Made by a program: the position numbers and the translations under genes
Notes under the pieces: generated by a model
What the model was told of the DNA's origin: nothing
The model's input: the letters and a program-made list of their open reading frames with translations, nothing else
Database searches by the model: none
Shown: positions 1-8,396 of the stretch, piece by piece
Layout: each line of letters begins with the position of its first letter
How positions within the stretch are numbered: the first letter of the stretch is position 1
NCBI RefSeq assembly: GCF_016889705.1
Contig: NZ_CP069526.1
Location: forward strand, 5,146,001-5,210,000
DNA from: Amycolatopsis sp. FDAARGOS 1241
GTDB lineage: Bacteria > Actinomycetota > Actinomycetes > Mycobacteriales > Pseudonocardiaceae
DNA: 64,000 nt
Direction: 5' to 3'

Positions 1-462
1 GGCCGGCAGCCCGGCAACCCCGCCCGGCAGGTCCTGCCACATGAGCACAACCGGTTCCAGCCCAGCGGAAGCGAACCGGGATCGGACGTCTTCCCGTTCG
101 TGCTCACCACCTACCGGCTCACCGAGCACCCCACCGCGGGCTGGATGAGCCGCTGGCAGCCCTACCTCGCCGAGCTCCAACCCGAACTCTTCTGCGAAGT
201 CGGCCCCGAGCTCGCCCGCGAACGCGGCCTCGAGCACCTTGGCCGGGCCACCATCGTCACGGCGCGGGGCGCGATCGAGGCCCGGGTACTGGTCACCGAC
301 CGGTTCACCCCGCTGCGGGTACAGGGCCGAACGCCGCACCAGGTCGGCTTGCCGTATCACTGGGGTACGAACGGGATCAGTATCGGCGACGCGGTCAACG
401 ACCTGATGTCGATCAGCCTCGACCCGAACAGCCATGTCCAGGAAACGAAGGCGTCGGCGTGA
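1..462 (+). CDS. Formate dehydrogenase, molybdopterin alpha subunit, C-terminal end (5' truncated by window)
   Basis: The reading frame is open from base 1 and ends at the TGA at 460-462. The residues match the C-terminal molydopterin-dinucleotide-binding domain of membrane-type formate dehydrogenase alpha subunits: a TTYRLTEH segment, then GPELARERGL, then a VQGRTPHQVGLPYHWG segment near the end. The enzyme oxidises formate to CO2 and passes electrons to the FeS subunit encoded next. The catalytic (seleno)cysteine region lies left of the window, so its state is unknown. The two downstream subunits are broken, so the operon is probably dead. The GTG at 100 is only the first start codon seen in frame, not the gene start. 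Confidence 0.85.
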   Translation, partial: GRQPGNPARQVLPHEHNRFQPSGSEPGSDVFPFVLTTYRLTEHPTAGWMSRWQPYLAELQPELFCEVGPELARERGLEHLGRATIVTARGAIEARVLVTDRFTPLRVQGRTPHQVGLPYHWGTNGISIGDAVNDLMSISLDPNSHVQETKASA

Positions 463-566
463 TGTCAGGCCGGGCCGTCGGCCCCGTGGCACCGACCGAA
501 CCACTCTGGTCGCCGACTATCAGCGGCGAGCGGGCATCACCGCGCAGCCGGGGACGGAGGTGTGAG

Positions 567-1454
567 ATGGCCATGACCGACCCCGCCACAGCCACCGGCT
601 ACCGCGACCACCCGCCGCGGACGGGGTTCTTCACCGACACCAGCGTGTGCATCGGCTGCAAGGCGTGCGAAGTCGCGTGCAAGGAACGGAACGCCATCCC
701 CGAAGACGGCATCGCCCTGACTGACATGCCGTACGACAACACCGCCGGGCTCGGCGCCGGCACCTGGCGCCACGTCGCGTTCATCGACCTCGACGTGCTG
801 GCCATGGCCGAACACGGCACGGCCACCGACCCCACCGCCGCCGCCACGACGCCGACCACACCGGGCAGCGGCTCCGACTTCCGCAGGCTGATGGCTTCCG
901 ACGTCGGCAAGCACTGCAGCGAAGCCGCGTGCCTCGACGTCTGCCCCACCGGCTCGCTGTTCCGCACCGAGTTCGGCACCGTCGCGGTGCAGGAAGACAT
1001 CTGCAACGGCTGCGGCTACTTCGTCCTGGCCTGTCCCTCCGGCGTCATCGACCAGCGCAAGGAGGAAGGCCGCGCCTGGAAGTGCACCCTGTGCTACGAC
1101 CGGCTGGGGCAGGGCCAGGAACCTGCGTGCGCGAAGGCGTGCCCAACCGACTCCGTCCAGTTCGGCCCGCTCGACGAATTGCGCGAGCGTGCCCGCGGCC
1201 GCGTCGAGTAGTTGCAGAGCCGCGGGCTGACCGACGCGCGCCTCTACGGCGAAGACCCCGGCGACTGTGTCGGCGGTGACGGCGCGTCCTTCCTGCTCCT
1301 GGACGAACCCGAGGTCTACGGCCTGCCGCCCGACCCCCAGGTCACCACCCGCGACCTGACCACCATGTGGCGGCACGTCGGCACCGCGGCCGCCGCCCTC
1401 GCGGGCAGCGCACTGGCCGCGTCCCTCGGCTCGGTACTCGGAAGGCGGACATGA
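567..1454 (+). pseudogene. Formate dehydrogenase FeS (beta) subunit, interrupted by in-frame TAG
   Basis: Four-cluster ferredoxin-like subunit that carries electrons from the alpha subunit to the membrane subunit. The ATG at 567 follows GGAGG at 556-560. Cysteine groups are CIGCKACEVAC, CSEAACLDVC, CNGCGYFVLAC and CTLCYDRLGQGQEPACAKAC. In the third group the usual third cysteine is Phe, so one 4Fe-4S cluster lacks a ligand. A TAG at 1209-1211 cuts the frame, but the same frame continues to 1454 with the family's normal tail (DARLYGEDPGD, LLLDEPEVYGLPPDP and a hydrophobic C-terminus). The tail's TGA overlaps the next gene's ATG. The nonsense codon and the lost ligand both point to a decayed gene. 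Confidence 0.85.
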
Positions 1455-2433
1455 GCGAGCACGACACGCGGCCCGGTCGCGAAGCCCTCACCGGCGTGGC
1501 CACCGGCCGCAAACTCAACCGTCGGCGCGGCGAACAACCGATGGTGCCTGACGCGGAATTCACCTCCTACTACGGCAAACCGATCATCAATGCATCCGTC
1601 TGACACTCCCCCGACATCCCGGGCTACCTGTTCCTCGGCGGTCTCGCCGGAGCGTCGTCGCTGCTCGGCGCCGGGGCCCACGCCACCCGGCGCAAGAATC
1701 TCGAACGCGTCGCGAAGACCGGTGCGTTCGACGGGATCAGCCTCTCCCTCGTCGCGCTTGTCCACGACCTCGGCCGGCCGGAACGATTCCTCAACATGCT
1801 GCGGATGCTGAAGGTGACCTCGCCGATGAACCTCGGCTCGTGGCTGCTGGCCGGCTACGCCCCCTCGCGGTGCCGCGGCCGCGTCGTCCATCACCGGAAA
1901 ACTGCCGCGGACCGGTGCGCTGGCAACCGCCGGAGCCGCACTGACCGGACCCGCAGTGGCGGCCTCCACCGCAGCCCTCCTCACCGGCACCGCCGCGCCC
2001 GCCTGGCACGACGGCTACCGCGAAATGCCCTAGGTTTTCGTCGGCTCCGGCGCGAGCGCAGCCGGCGGCCTCGGACTCCTCGCTGCACCCGCCCGCGAGT
2101 CGGCGCCGGCCCGAACCTCGCCGTGCTCGGCGCTGCTCTCGAACTCAGTGCGCTGAAGAGGATGGAGCAGAGACTGGGACTGATCGCCGAGCCGTACCAC
2201 ACCGGCAGAGGTGGCAAGTACCTGCGCACTGCCGAAGCCCTCTCCGCCGCCGGACTGACCGGCGCCGTCTTCGGAAAGAGCTGGGTGCGACGCCTGGCCG
2301 GAGCCACCCTCGCCGCCTCCGCCGCGACCCGGTGGGCGATCTTCCCGCCGGCAAAGACTCCGCCAACGATCCCGAGTACACCGTCATTCCCCAACGTCAT
2401 CGACTACAAGACCAGGCCGCGCGGAACGCGTGA
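1451..2433 (+). pseudogene. NrfD/PsrC-type membrane subunit of formate dehydrogenase, multiply disrupted
   Basis: Quinone-side membrane subunit that would complete the formate dehydrogenase. Recognisable in order: an N-terminal EFTSYYGKPI segment, PGYLFLGGLAGASSLL, LVALVHDLGRPERFLNML, then WHDGYREMP, KRMEQRLGLIAEPYHTGRGGKYL and SAATRWAIF. Reading these requires passing a TGA at 1601-1603 (a Trp position in relatives), a frameshift near 1868, a TAG at 2031-2033, a frameshift back near 2110 and another near 2347 before the TGA at 2431-2433. The ATG at 1451 overlaps the stop of the preceding subunit, as expected for a coupled operon. It cannot yield a functional protein. Confidence 0.85.
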
Positions 2434-2662
2434 GGTACGTCCGCAGAACCGAGCCGCCTCGTGGTGTTCAGGAAGAACTCGTCAAATCCGTCTTACGACG
2501 ACGCCAGGCAACGGTTCTCACTTCGGAGTTCATCAGCGAGTTCAGGATCCCTCCGCACCTGGTCGGCAGCGACGTCAGCCGCGAGTGGAATGCGCTGAAT
2601 GTGGGGTCGGGCTCGGCGGGGTCATCGTGCCGGCCCTCCTCGTCGCCAGGCCACACCGCAGG

Positions 2663-3157
2663 TCAGCAGAACGCCAGGAGAGCAAGGAGACCTGCGGCGG
2701 CCAGCGGGCAGCGCAGTCCACACCACACCGTCGCCACATCGGACAACGCTCGAACCGCGGCACAGCGATCATGAGGCCGGTTCGTCGAGCTCGGCGGTGC
2801 TGCGGCGATCGGATTCGCGTCCGCGCGATGGGCACCCGCCTTGCGCCAATGCTCAGCCGCCAGGGGACCGAAGCGACTCGCCATCCGGTCATGGCAGTCC
2901 GCGGCCAGGTCGTGGGCGTGTGCGGAGCGCAGCAAGCCGTCTCGCACACGCACCTGCGCACTGCGGAGGCGCTCTCGTGCCGCCCGCAGCGCCTCGCGTG
3001 ATCCAGCCCCCGCACCCGGACGTGCGCCCTCCGGCTTCCTGGCACTGGATTCGGAAGCCGAGGCGCGCCCCTGCAACGCGCACAACTTCGCGTGCGCGCT
3101 CGCCGCACGCTCGCGAGCCCACGGAGGTGCTTCCCCCGCGGCCCAGCCCCGATCCAT
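2663..3157 (-). CDS. Hypothetical Ala/Arg/His-rich helical protein
   Basis: Low-confidence gene. The ATG at 3157 is preceded by GGTGG, and the frame runs 164 residues. The middle (SAHAKLCALQG, then REALRAARERLRSAQVRV, then AHDLAADCHDRMASRF and AEHWRKAGAHRADA) has the heptad-like pattern of small helical actinobacterial proteins of unknown function. The first and last portions look less protein-like, and the opposite strand is also open. It may be a decayed gene or chance. No function is assigned. Confidence 0.3.
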   Translation of the reverse strand: MDRGWAAGEAPPWARERAASAHAKLCALQGRASASESSARKPEGARPGAGAGSREALRAARERLRSAQVRVRDGLLRSAHAHDLAADCHDRMASRFGPLAAEHWRKAGAHRADANPIAAAPPSSTNRPHDRCAAVRALSDVATVWCGLRCPLAAAGLLALLAFC

Positions 3158-3606
3158 GACACCACCGTGACACCAAATGTGGCAGAGCGTGCCAGCCCGC
3201 GTCCTCGCGCACTCAGGCGGCCATCGCCCTGCCGGCCGTGCGCCACCGGTGTTCCGTGCTCCCCGGCCCCGACGACCGCCACCGCGGCGTTCCTGCGCAA
3301 CGGCGCCGAGCAACGGGCTGATTCGCCCGCTATCCGGGCGAGGTGCAACGCGCGGCCCTACTGGGTGTGGAGGTGGTGTTCGATCTGGCGCTGGTCGCCG
3401 CCCGTGCCGACCTTTCGCCCCTGATCTTCGCCGCGTGGGGCGAGGTCGAGTGGCCCGAGGCTCTCCAGCAGTCCGGCGGTGTTGCTGTCCTGGGGCTCGG
3501 GTAACCCGGTCGGCGTAATGGCAGGAAGTGTGCTGTTTGTAGAGCGTCTTGAATAACGCCGTGGCGAGCGCAACGATGGGACCAAGAGCCAAGGTTGGGA
3601 AGCTCC
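3158..3606. other. Gap, no gene supported
   Basis: Open frames exist on both strands because of the base composition, but none has a ribosome-binding site or a recognisable protein pattern. The last 100 bases presumably carry the promoter of the lipoprotein starting at 3607. Confidence 0.5.
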
Positions 3607-4011
3607 ATGCCTTTCCTGTTGAGGCAAGCCAGTCGCCACAGCCGCTTGTCGGTGCTGCTGTCGCTCGGAGCGCTGCTGCTTGCTCTGGTGCTCGGCTGCA
3701 CCAGCCAACCTGCGCCTCGCCCGGACGCGCCCCCTCAGGCGGTCCAGGCGGCGCAGGGACTGGTGTCACACGACGTGACTGCGGTCCGCGCTTCAGTCAC
3801 CGATCTGCTCGCCACGAGCCTGACCCCCGATGACTTGGCGCCCGCAGGGACAGTGCTGACAGTGGACAAGGGCACCTGGAAAGAAGACGGCAACGATGCA
3901 TCGTTGCAGGCCACCGTGGCTCTGCCGCAGCAGGCTCCAGCCCGTGTTGTCGTCTACTTGACCCGGGAGAACGGACAATGGCGAGTCCTTTCCACCGACC
4001 CCATCCCGTGA
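3607..4011 (+). CDS. Small secreted lipoprotein
   Basis: 134 residues with a signal peptide: a basic N-terminus, a hydrophobic stretch LLLALVL, then the lipobox L-G-C that would be lipidated. The mature part is mostly polar and contains LTVDKGTWKEDGNDA and a C-terminal VVVYLTRENGQWRVLSTDPIP, a strand-rich pattern common in actinobacterial lipoproteins of unknown function. The ATG at 3607 is preferred over the upstream TTG at 3595 because GGGAAG lies just before it. Its 3' end overlaps the next gene by 34 bases, suggesting co-transcription with the lipase-like protein. Confidence 0.75.
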   Translation: MPFLLRQASRHSRLSVLLSLGALLLALVLGCTSQPAPRPDAPPQAVQAAQGLVSHDVTAVRASVTDLLATSLTPDDLAPAGTVLTVDKGTWKEDGNDASLQATVALPQQAPARVVVYLTRENGQWRVLSTDPIP

Positions 4012-5693
4012 GCTGGTTGCCGGTCATCGGCTGCGTGATGGGCCTCATCGTGGCCTTCATGCCCGCGACGACGCCGACCACGAGCCCTTCCGGCGAATCC
4101 GATAAATGTCTCGAATCGACCAGCTCGGGAAGTCCCGCCTCGACGAGCACAGGAGCCGGCTTGACAACCAAGGGCCTGCAGGCCGAGAGCCCATCCACCG
4201 ACACTGACACGCCGGTACTCTTCGTCCACGGCATCAACGACACCCCGGCCAAGATTTGGGCCGGCAAGAACGTCACCGGCAGCCAGCAGACACCGATCAA
4301 ATATGTTCAGGACCGAGTTCCCCGCATGGCCGCCTACACCCTCAACTACTGCGATATAAATACAGAATGGGTCACGAATTCGAACGGAAACGCGAATACA
4401 AGCGGAAACCGGCTGAAGGACGCGATCGGAGAGCTGTATTCGAGGTACGGCAAAAAGGTGATCATCGTCGCACACTCGATGGGTGGCCTGGCCGCCCAGT
4501 ACGCGGCCGCGCAGGTTCCGGGCAAGATCGACCGTGTAATCACTATCGCCACCCCCTTCAAGGGGTCATATCTTCCCACTTATCGTGAAGATAGGAACGA
4601 TCCAACCCTCACGGACTTCCAGAAGATTATTGCGCAAATCATTCTCGGAAGCTGCGACCCGAACAAGAAACATCACAGCCCTAAACTGCCCGATTATTGC
4701 AACGACATCCAGAAACTGCAGAGCAGTGCCGGAGCGCGCGCCATGCGCTGGAAGAGTCCTCGACCCGACGACAAGAACAATCCGGACGCCAGCATTGGCT
4801 GGCTGCCCTCGTGGCCGACAAGTGTCAAACTCGTGCCACTGGCTGGAACGCTCGTCGTGCTACCAGTTTGGCCGCTTAAATGGCCTCTCGCGCCGGAGAG
4901 CCAGTTCAGGAAGGAGATCGGGGACCTCGTCGTCCCGGGTGATTCAGCGACCCCTGATAAAGGTGATTCCGGCGCCATCACCGACAACTGTGGGCCCGTC
5001 CTCCCTCGCCACGTCATCGAGTCCGACTGTTTCCACGAGAACCTCCCGGCAAACCCCCGCATCATTCAACGAGTTGCCGAGGAGATCAGTGAAGCAATGG
5101 GGCCGCCTTCTCCGGTGCCTCCCGCGCCAACTCCCGTGACGGCTCCAGTGCCAACACCGCGCAAGCCCGCGTCGACGCGGCCGGCCCCTCCACCCCCGGT
5201 GGATTGGCGCAACACCGACTACACCACCACCTGCGGTAACGTCGCACAGAGCCCGGTCAAGGTGCGGGTGCACAACGGCCAGGGATCCGCGCCTGATCCC
5301 GCCGCCCCTAACGACTTCCGGTATGACGTGACGATCACCGACACACAGACGGGCGACCTCACCGGTGACGGCACACCCGAAACGGCAGTCTTCCTTACTT
5401 GCACCCCGCAACCGGCAAACTACTTCGCGACCGAAGTCCAGGTGTTCACCTCCGGCAAGCACCAGGTGGGCAAGACCCTGCAGCCCCCAGACCTGGGCAC
5501 GGGAAACCCTTCCCTGGATCCCTACTTCGTCGAGCCGCCGTTCAGCATCGACAGCCAACATCAGCGGCTCATCGCCGGGGCCGACTACTACGCGCCGGGC
5601 GATTCTCACGCTTCCGGCCCATCCCTGCACAAAACCGTGACCTGGCAATGGAACGGTCATCAATGGACGGTGACAGGAGTACGCGACCGGTAA
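3978..5693 (+). CDS. Secreted alpha/beta-hydrolase (lipase/PGAP1-like) with C-terminal accessory domain
   Basis: 571 residues. An N-terminal membrane or signal segment (residues 10-28) is followed by a low-complexity linker. The hydrolase domain (about 75-370) has VLFVHGIND (oxyanion region) and the nucleophile elbow AHSMGG, so the catalytic Ser is visible; the His is probably in the RHVIESDCFHENL region. A Pro/Thr-rich linker (about 375-410) leads to a C-terminal domain with TGDLTGDGTPETAV, a repeat-like calcium or FG-GAP style motif, ending in WQWNGHQWTVTGV. Probable exported esterase or lipase; the substrate is unknown. Several codons between 4350 and 4700 are A/T-ended, unlike the neighbours, hinting at foreign origin for that segment. 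Confidence 0.75.
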   Translation: MASPFHRPHPVSWLPVIGCVMGLIVAFMPATTPTTSPSGESDKCLESTSSGSPASTSTGAGLTTKGLQAESPSTDTDTPVLFVHGINDTPAKIWAGKNVTGSQQTPIKYVQDRVPRMAAYTLNYCDINTEWVTNSNGNANTSGNRLKDAIGELYSRYGKKVIIVAHSMGGLAAQYAAAQVPGKIDRVITIATPFKGSYLPTYREDRNDPTLTDFQKIIAQIILGSCDPNKKHHSPKLPDYCNDIQKLQSSAGARAMRWKSPRPDDKNNPDASIGWLPSWPTSVKLVPLAGTLVVLPVWPLKWPLAPESQFRKEIGDLVVPGDSATPDKGDSGAITDNCGPVLPRHVIESDCFHENLPANPRIIQRVAEEISEAMGPPSPVPPAPTPVTAPVPTPRKPASTRPAPPPPVDWRNTDYTTTCGNVAQSPVKVRVHNGQGSAPDPAAPNDFRYDVTITDTQTGDLTGDGTPETAVFLTCTPQPANYFATEVQVFTSGKHQVGKTLQPPDLGTGNPSLDPYFVEPPFSIDSQHQRLIAGADYYAPGDSHASGPSLHKTVTWQWNGHQWTVTGVRDR

Positions 5694-5882
5694 CCAGACC
5701 CGGACAGCGTCGTCCCCTTCTCACGATCTCACGGTTGTCACGCAGAGCGCCGGGAAGTCCGGAACCGCCACGGCGGCGTGGGAGCTTGCTGATGGGTGTC
5801 CTTGATCCCCGTGCCTGGTTGTCCGAGGTTCGAGGTCTCCACCAAACCGGCCGGCCCGAACCCCCTGATCTTGGAGTCGATG

Positions 5883-6206
5883 ATGCCTCCTGTGCCGAGG
5901 CTGACCAGCGAACAGCGGCAAGCCGCGTTGGAGAAGGCGAAGCTGCTGCGCCAGCAGAGGACCGCGTTGTTGGCGGCCGTGAAGGACGGCGTCATCACGC
6001 TGCCTGGCGTCTTGGAACAAGCCGCTGCCGATCCGGACGGTGCGGCCGCCCGGACACGGGTGCGGCTGCTGTTGAGGTCCCTGCCTGGGTTCGGCCCGGT
6101 ATCCGCGCAGCGGCTGATGGACGAGGTCGGGATCTCCGATACCCGACGGGTCCGTGGCCTGGGTGAGAGACAGCGGAATCTGCTGGTCGCCGCGGTGGAG
6201 CGCTGA
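5883..6206 (+). CDS. Actinobacterial integration host factor (mIHF) paralogue
   Basis: 107 residues. The TSEQRQAALEKA N-terminus, the helix-two-turn-helix core LLLRSLPGFGPVSAQRLMDEVGI and the C-terminal RRVRGLGERQRNLLVA are diagnostic of the mycobacterial/streptomycete IHF family, a nucleoid protein unrelated to E. coli IHF. GGAG at 5873-5876 favours the ATG at 5883 over the ATG at 5880. The housekeeping copy normally sits beside guanylate kinase; this one stands alone among decayed genes, so it is probably a second copy associated with mobile or accessory DNA (inference). Confidence 0.85.
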   Translation: MPPVPRLTSEQRQAALEKAKLLRQQRTALLAAVKDGVITLPGVLEQAAADPDGAAARTRVRLLLRSLPGFGPVSAQRLMDEVGISDTRRVRGLGERQRNLLVAAVER

Positions 6207-6517
6207 GACCTTTGTGGATGGATCGCATGCAACGCCCGCACCGTCTGGTAGTAGTCGTCCCGCATCTGCACAGCAGCGACTTCCCGGTAGCCGGCTGCGA
6301 CCTCGAAGTTGCGCACGCCGTAGCGGGATCCAGGGACGGTGCTCCCGACGTGATGACGAGGACCGTGGGGCGGGACTTCATGATCACGGCCGTCGGGTCG
6401 GCATCCCGGCAGATTTATGGAGTCGTTGAGGCCGATGTAGTCGATCGCCTGCCAGCCGCTGGAGCACGGGATCGCGCCGGCGTCGCCAACAGCGAGCGTA
6501 CGTGCTTGCTGCGGCAC
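6200..6517 (-). pseudogene. Tail of a GT-C membrane glycosyltransferase, decayed
   Basis: Read right to left, three frames give in order GDAGAIPCSSGWQAIDYIGLND, then MKSRPTVLVITSG, then YGVRNFEVAAGYREVAAVQM with DDYYQTV. This order matches the soluble C-terminal domain of actinobacterial GT-C (mannosyl/arabinosyl-type) transferases. No membrane part is present, so it is a truncated relic. The identification rests on pattern memory and is moderate. Confidence 0.4.
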
Positions 6518-6537
6518 ATCGGCTGCGCCGAGGCCTT

Positions 6538-7165
6538 TGCCGCCACGGCGTGATCACGCACAAACCGGACCTGAACCTGGCGCTGCGGCACGGCACCCTC
6601 GAACCCTGCCCGGACTTCGAAGGCGGGGTCGCGATCCGGCTCGGACTGGCCGGGATCCGCCAGGTCGGCCAGGACCAGGCCGAACGGGTCGTCGCCGAAC
6701 GGGTCGTCGCCGAACGGGTCGTCGCCGGTCCTACACCCCGATCGGCAACCTCACCGAGCGCCTGCAGCTCGACTGCCCCGTCGTCGAGGCGCTGGCCACC
6801 GGGCGTGTTCACCGACCTCGGACCCGACCGCCGCGCCGCGGCGTGGGCCGCCGACGCCGCAGCCACGAGCGGCGCCGAACACATCCCCGGCCTCGCCCTC
6901 GGCCACGACGGGCGCGCGCTGCCGGGAATGACGACGTTCGAGCTGACGTCGGCGGCCTGTGGGCCACCGGCATCACCGCCGACCGCCACCCCAACCAGTA
7001 GCGGCGCCATCCCCGCCGGCCAGCTGCTCGACGTCCCCGCGCCCGGGTCAACATCGGCGGCGCCGTGACCACAAGCAGCGCCCGGCCACCGCGGGCGGAA
7101 CCACGTTCCTCAACCTCGAGCACGAGACCGGCATGGCCAACGTGATCGTGTCGGTCGGGCTGTTT
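6538..7165 (+). pseudogene. dnaE2: Error-prone DNA polymerase DnaE2 (ImuC) fragment
   Basis: Pieces of the C-terminal third of DnaE2 can be read in order across frameshifts: GVITHKPDLNLALRHGTLEP, VAIRLGLAGIRQVGQDQAER, PIGNLTERLQLDCPVVEALA, TDLGPDRRAAAWAADAA, GRALPGMTTFELTSA, LWATGITADRHP, and an OB-fold piece GGTTFLNLEHETGMANVIVS. The N-terminal PHP and catalytic domains are absent. Three perfect copies of a 15-bp unit (6681-6725) expand a VVAER stretch. An intact DnaE2 would act in SOS mutagenesis with ImuA/ImuB, neither of which is present here. Confidence 0.75.
6681..6725 (+). repeat. Three perfect 15-bp tandem units inside the DnaE2 relic
   Basis: CGAACGGGTCGTCGC occurs at 6681-6695, 6696-6710 and 6711-6725. 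It keeps frame and encodes a repeated E-R-V-V-A block where relatives have one. It is consistent with slippage after loss of function. Confidence 0.9.
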
Positions 7166-7707
7166 CACCAGAGTAGGCAGATTTTGATGAATCAGGCTGC
7201 AGTCGCCGTGCACGGCATCGCGCAGGTCGGTGAGGGCACAGTTCTTCTGCCCACCACCAACAGAAGCGCCGCGTCCCGCCCGATCCCAGTCGCCATGGCA
7301 ACCTCTGCTGACTCCAGCGCGGTCTATCGCATCCCTCGAAGTGATCAGCGCGACGACCACGCATGCGGATGGTTCGGCCGTTGTCAACGGCGAGCGCCGG
7401 GAAGGTCCCTTCGCCAACCAACCGGGCTCGTGGCACCCGGTCGCCAATTCACGTGGCCGAGGCGGAATCACCGCGCACGCGCGATCACGTCGACGGTGTA
7501 GCACGATGGCACGGTGGGCCCTGCGGCTAACGTGCTGCGGCCTATCGCCTTTCACTGCCGCTGCACTCCCTGGCCGGCCACGAACGCCTCGTCAACGCCT
7601 ACGCCGACCGCGACGCCCTCGCCGCGGCGGTGAGCAAGTCGCTGGTGCTGCGGGGGTTGCGGGCGATCGATCGGTCCGGTCAGGTGTGAGCCTGGGCCCG
7701 GGCCTGG
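7166..7707. other. Mostly non-coding; orphan C-terminal coding fragment at 7531-7689
   Basis: After the DnaE2 relic there is no supported gene. From 7531 to the TGA at 7687-7689 the plus frame reads LAGHERLVNAYADRDAL then VSKSLVLRGLRAIDR. This looks like the end of a real protein but has a stop just upstream at 7528, no start, and no family I recognise. Confidence 0.4.
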
Positions 7708-8280
7708 TCAGCGGCCGTACCGCAGGCCGTCGACGAGGAGCGCGACCATGCGGCGGCCGTGGCTGAGGTCCCGGCCGGGCATGGGCTGGCACAGCTGGGC
7801 GATCGCGTAGAGGAGGTCTTCGGCGGGGACGTCGCCGCGGATCGCGCCGGCGGTGGCCGCGGCGTCGAGCAGCGCGGTGAGGGTGGGGCCGAGGCGCTGG
7901 TGGAAGTAGCCGGGCAGGCCCTCGAACGCGGGATGACCCGAATGCAGCGCGGAGGCGAGGCCGCGTTTGGTCCCAAGGAGCTCGGTGAACCGGTCGATCC
8001 ACCGCGAGAGCGCTTCGTCCGGTTCGTGGGCGGCCGCGAGCCGCGGGCCGGCGTCGGCAACTGCGTCGATGCCGGTCTGCACCACGGCTTTCACCAGGTC
8101 CGCACGCTGCGGGAAGTGCCGGTACAGCGTGCCGACACCGACCCCGGCCCGGTCGGTGATCTCCTTCGCCGGCGCGTCGACACCGGAGGTGTCGAAGACT
8201 TCCCGCGCGGCCTCCAGCAACGCCTCGACGTTGCGTTGCGCGTCGGCGCGCTGCCGGCGCGGCTTCACGTTCTCGGTCAC
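7708..8280 (-). CDS. TetR-family transcriptional repressor
   Basis: 190 residues. The N-terminal HTH (about residues 15-60) reads EAAREVFDTSGVDAPAKEI, then AGVGVGTLYRHFPQRADLV, the classical TetR recognition-helix pattern. The all-helical C-terminal ligand domain has no recognisable ligand signature. It is divergent from the aldo/keto reductase at 8397, with two matching palindromes in the 116-bp gap, so it most likely represses that gene and itself in response to a small molecule, perhaps an aldehyde or quinone (inference). Confidence 0.9.
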   Translation of the reverse strand: MTENVKPRRQRADAQRNVEALLEAAREVFDTSGVDAPAKEITDRAGVGVGTLYRHFPQRADLVKAVVQTGIDAVADAGPRLAAAHEPDEALSRWIDRFTELLGTKRGLASALHSGHPAFEGLPGYFHQRLGPTLTALLDAAATAGAIRGDVPAEDLLYAIAQLCQPMPGRDLSHGRRMVALLVDGLRYGR

Positions 8281-8303
8281 GTCAGTCCCTCGGGGTTGCA
8301 GAT

Positions 8304-8343
8304 CCGGAAAAGCTTTCCGTATAGTTCCGGAAGAACTTTCCGC
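8304..8343. promoter_or_regulatory. Twin palindromic operator between tetR and aldo/keto reductase
   Basis: Two near-identical inverted repeats: CGGAAA-AGC-TTTCCG at 8305-8319 and CGGAAG-AAC-TTTCCG at 8328-8342, repeated with a 23-bp period. Position and symmetry fit binding by the divergent TetR protein. Confidence 0.7.
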
Positions 8344-8396
8344 TTAGGCCAGCGTACGGCATCACCGGCGCCGGCCGTCCGACCCAGGGAGAAACC

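Noticed and set aside
1209..1211. Programmed readthrough or selenocysteine insertion in the formate dehydrogenase operon
   Set aside because: The stop in the FeS subunit is TAG, not TGA, and the next gene has frameshifts as well as stops. Selenocysteine belongs in the alpha subunit, left of this window. Decay is the simpler reading.
5871..5882. Upstream start for the IHF-like protein at 5796
   Set aside because: The extra residues do not resemble the family, and GGAG is correctly spaced for the ATG at 5883.
6681..6725. CRISPR-like or regulatory iteron repeat
   Set aside because: Only three directly abutting 15-bp units without spacers, in frame within a DnaE2 relic; slippage explains it.
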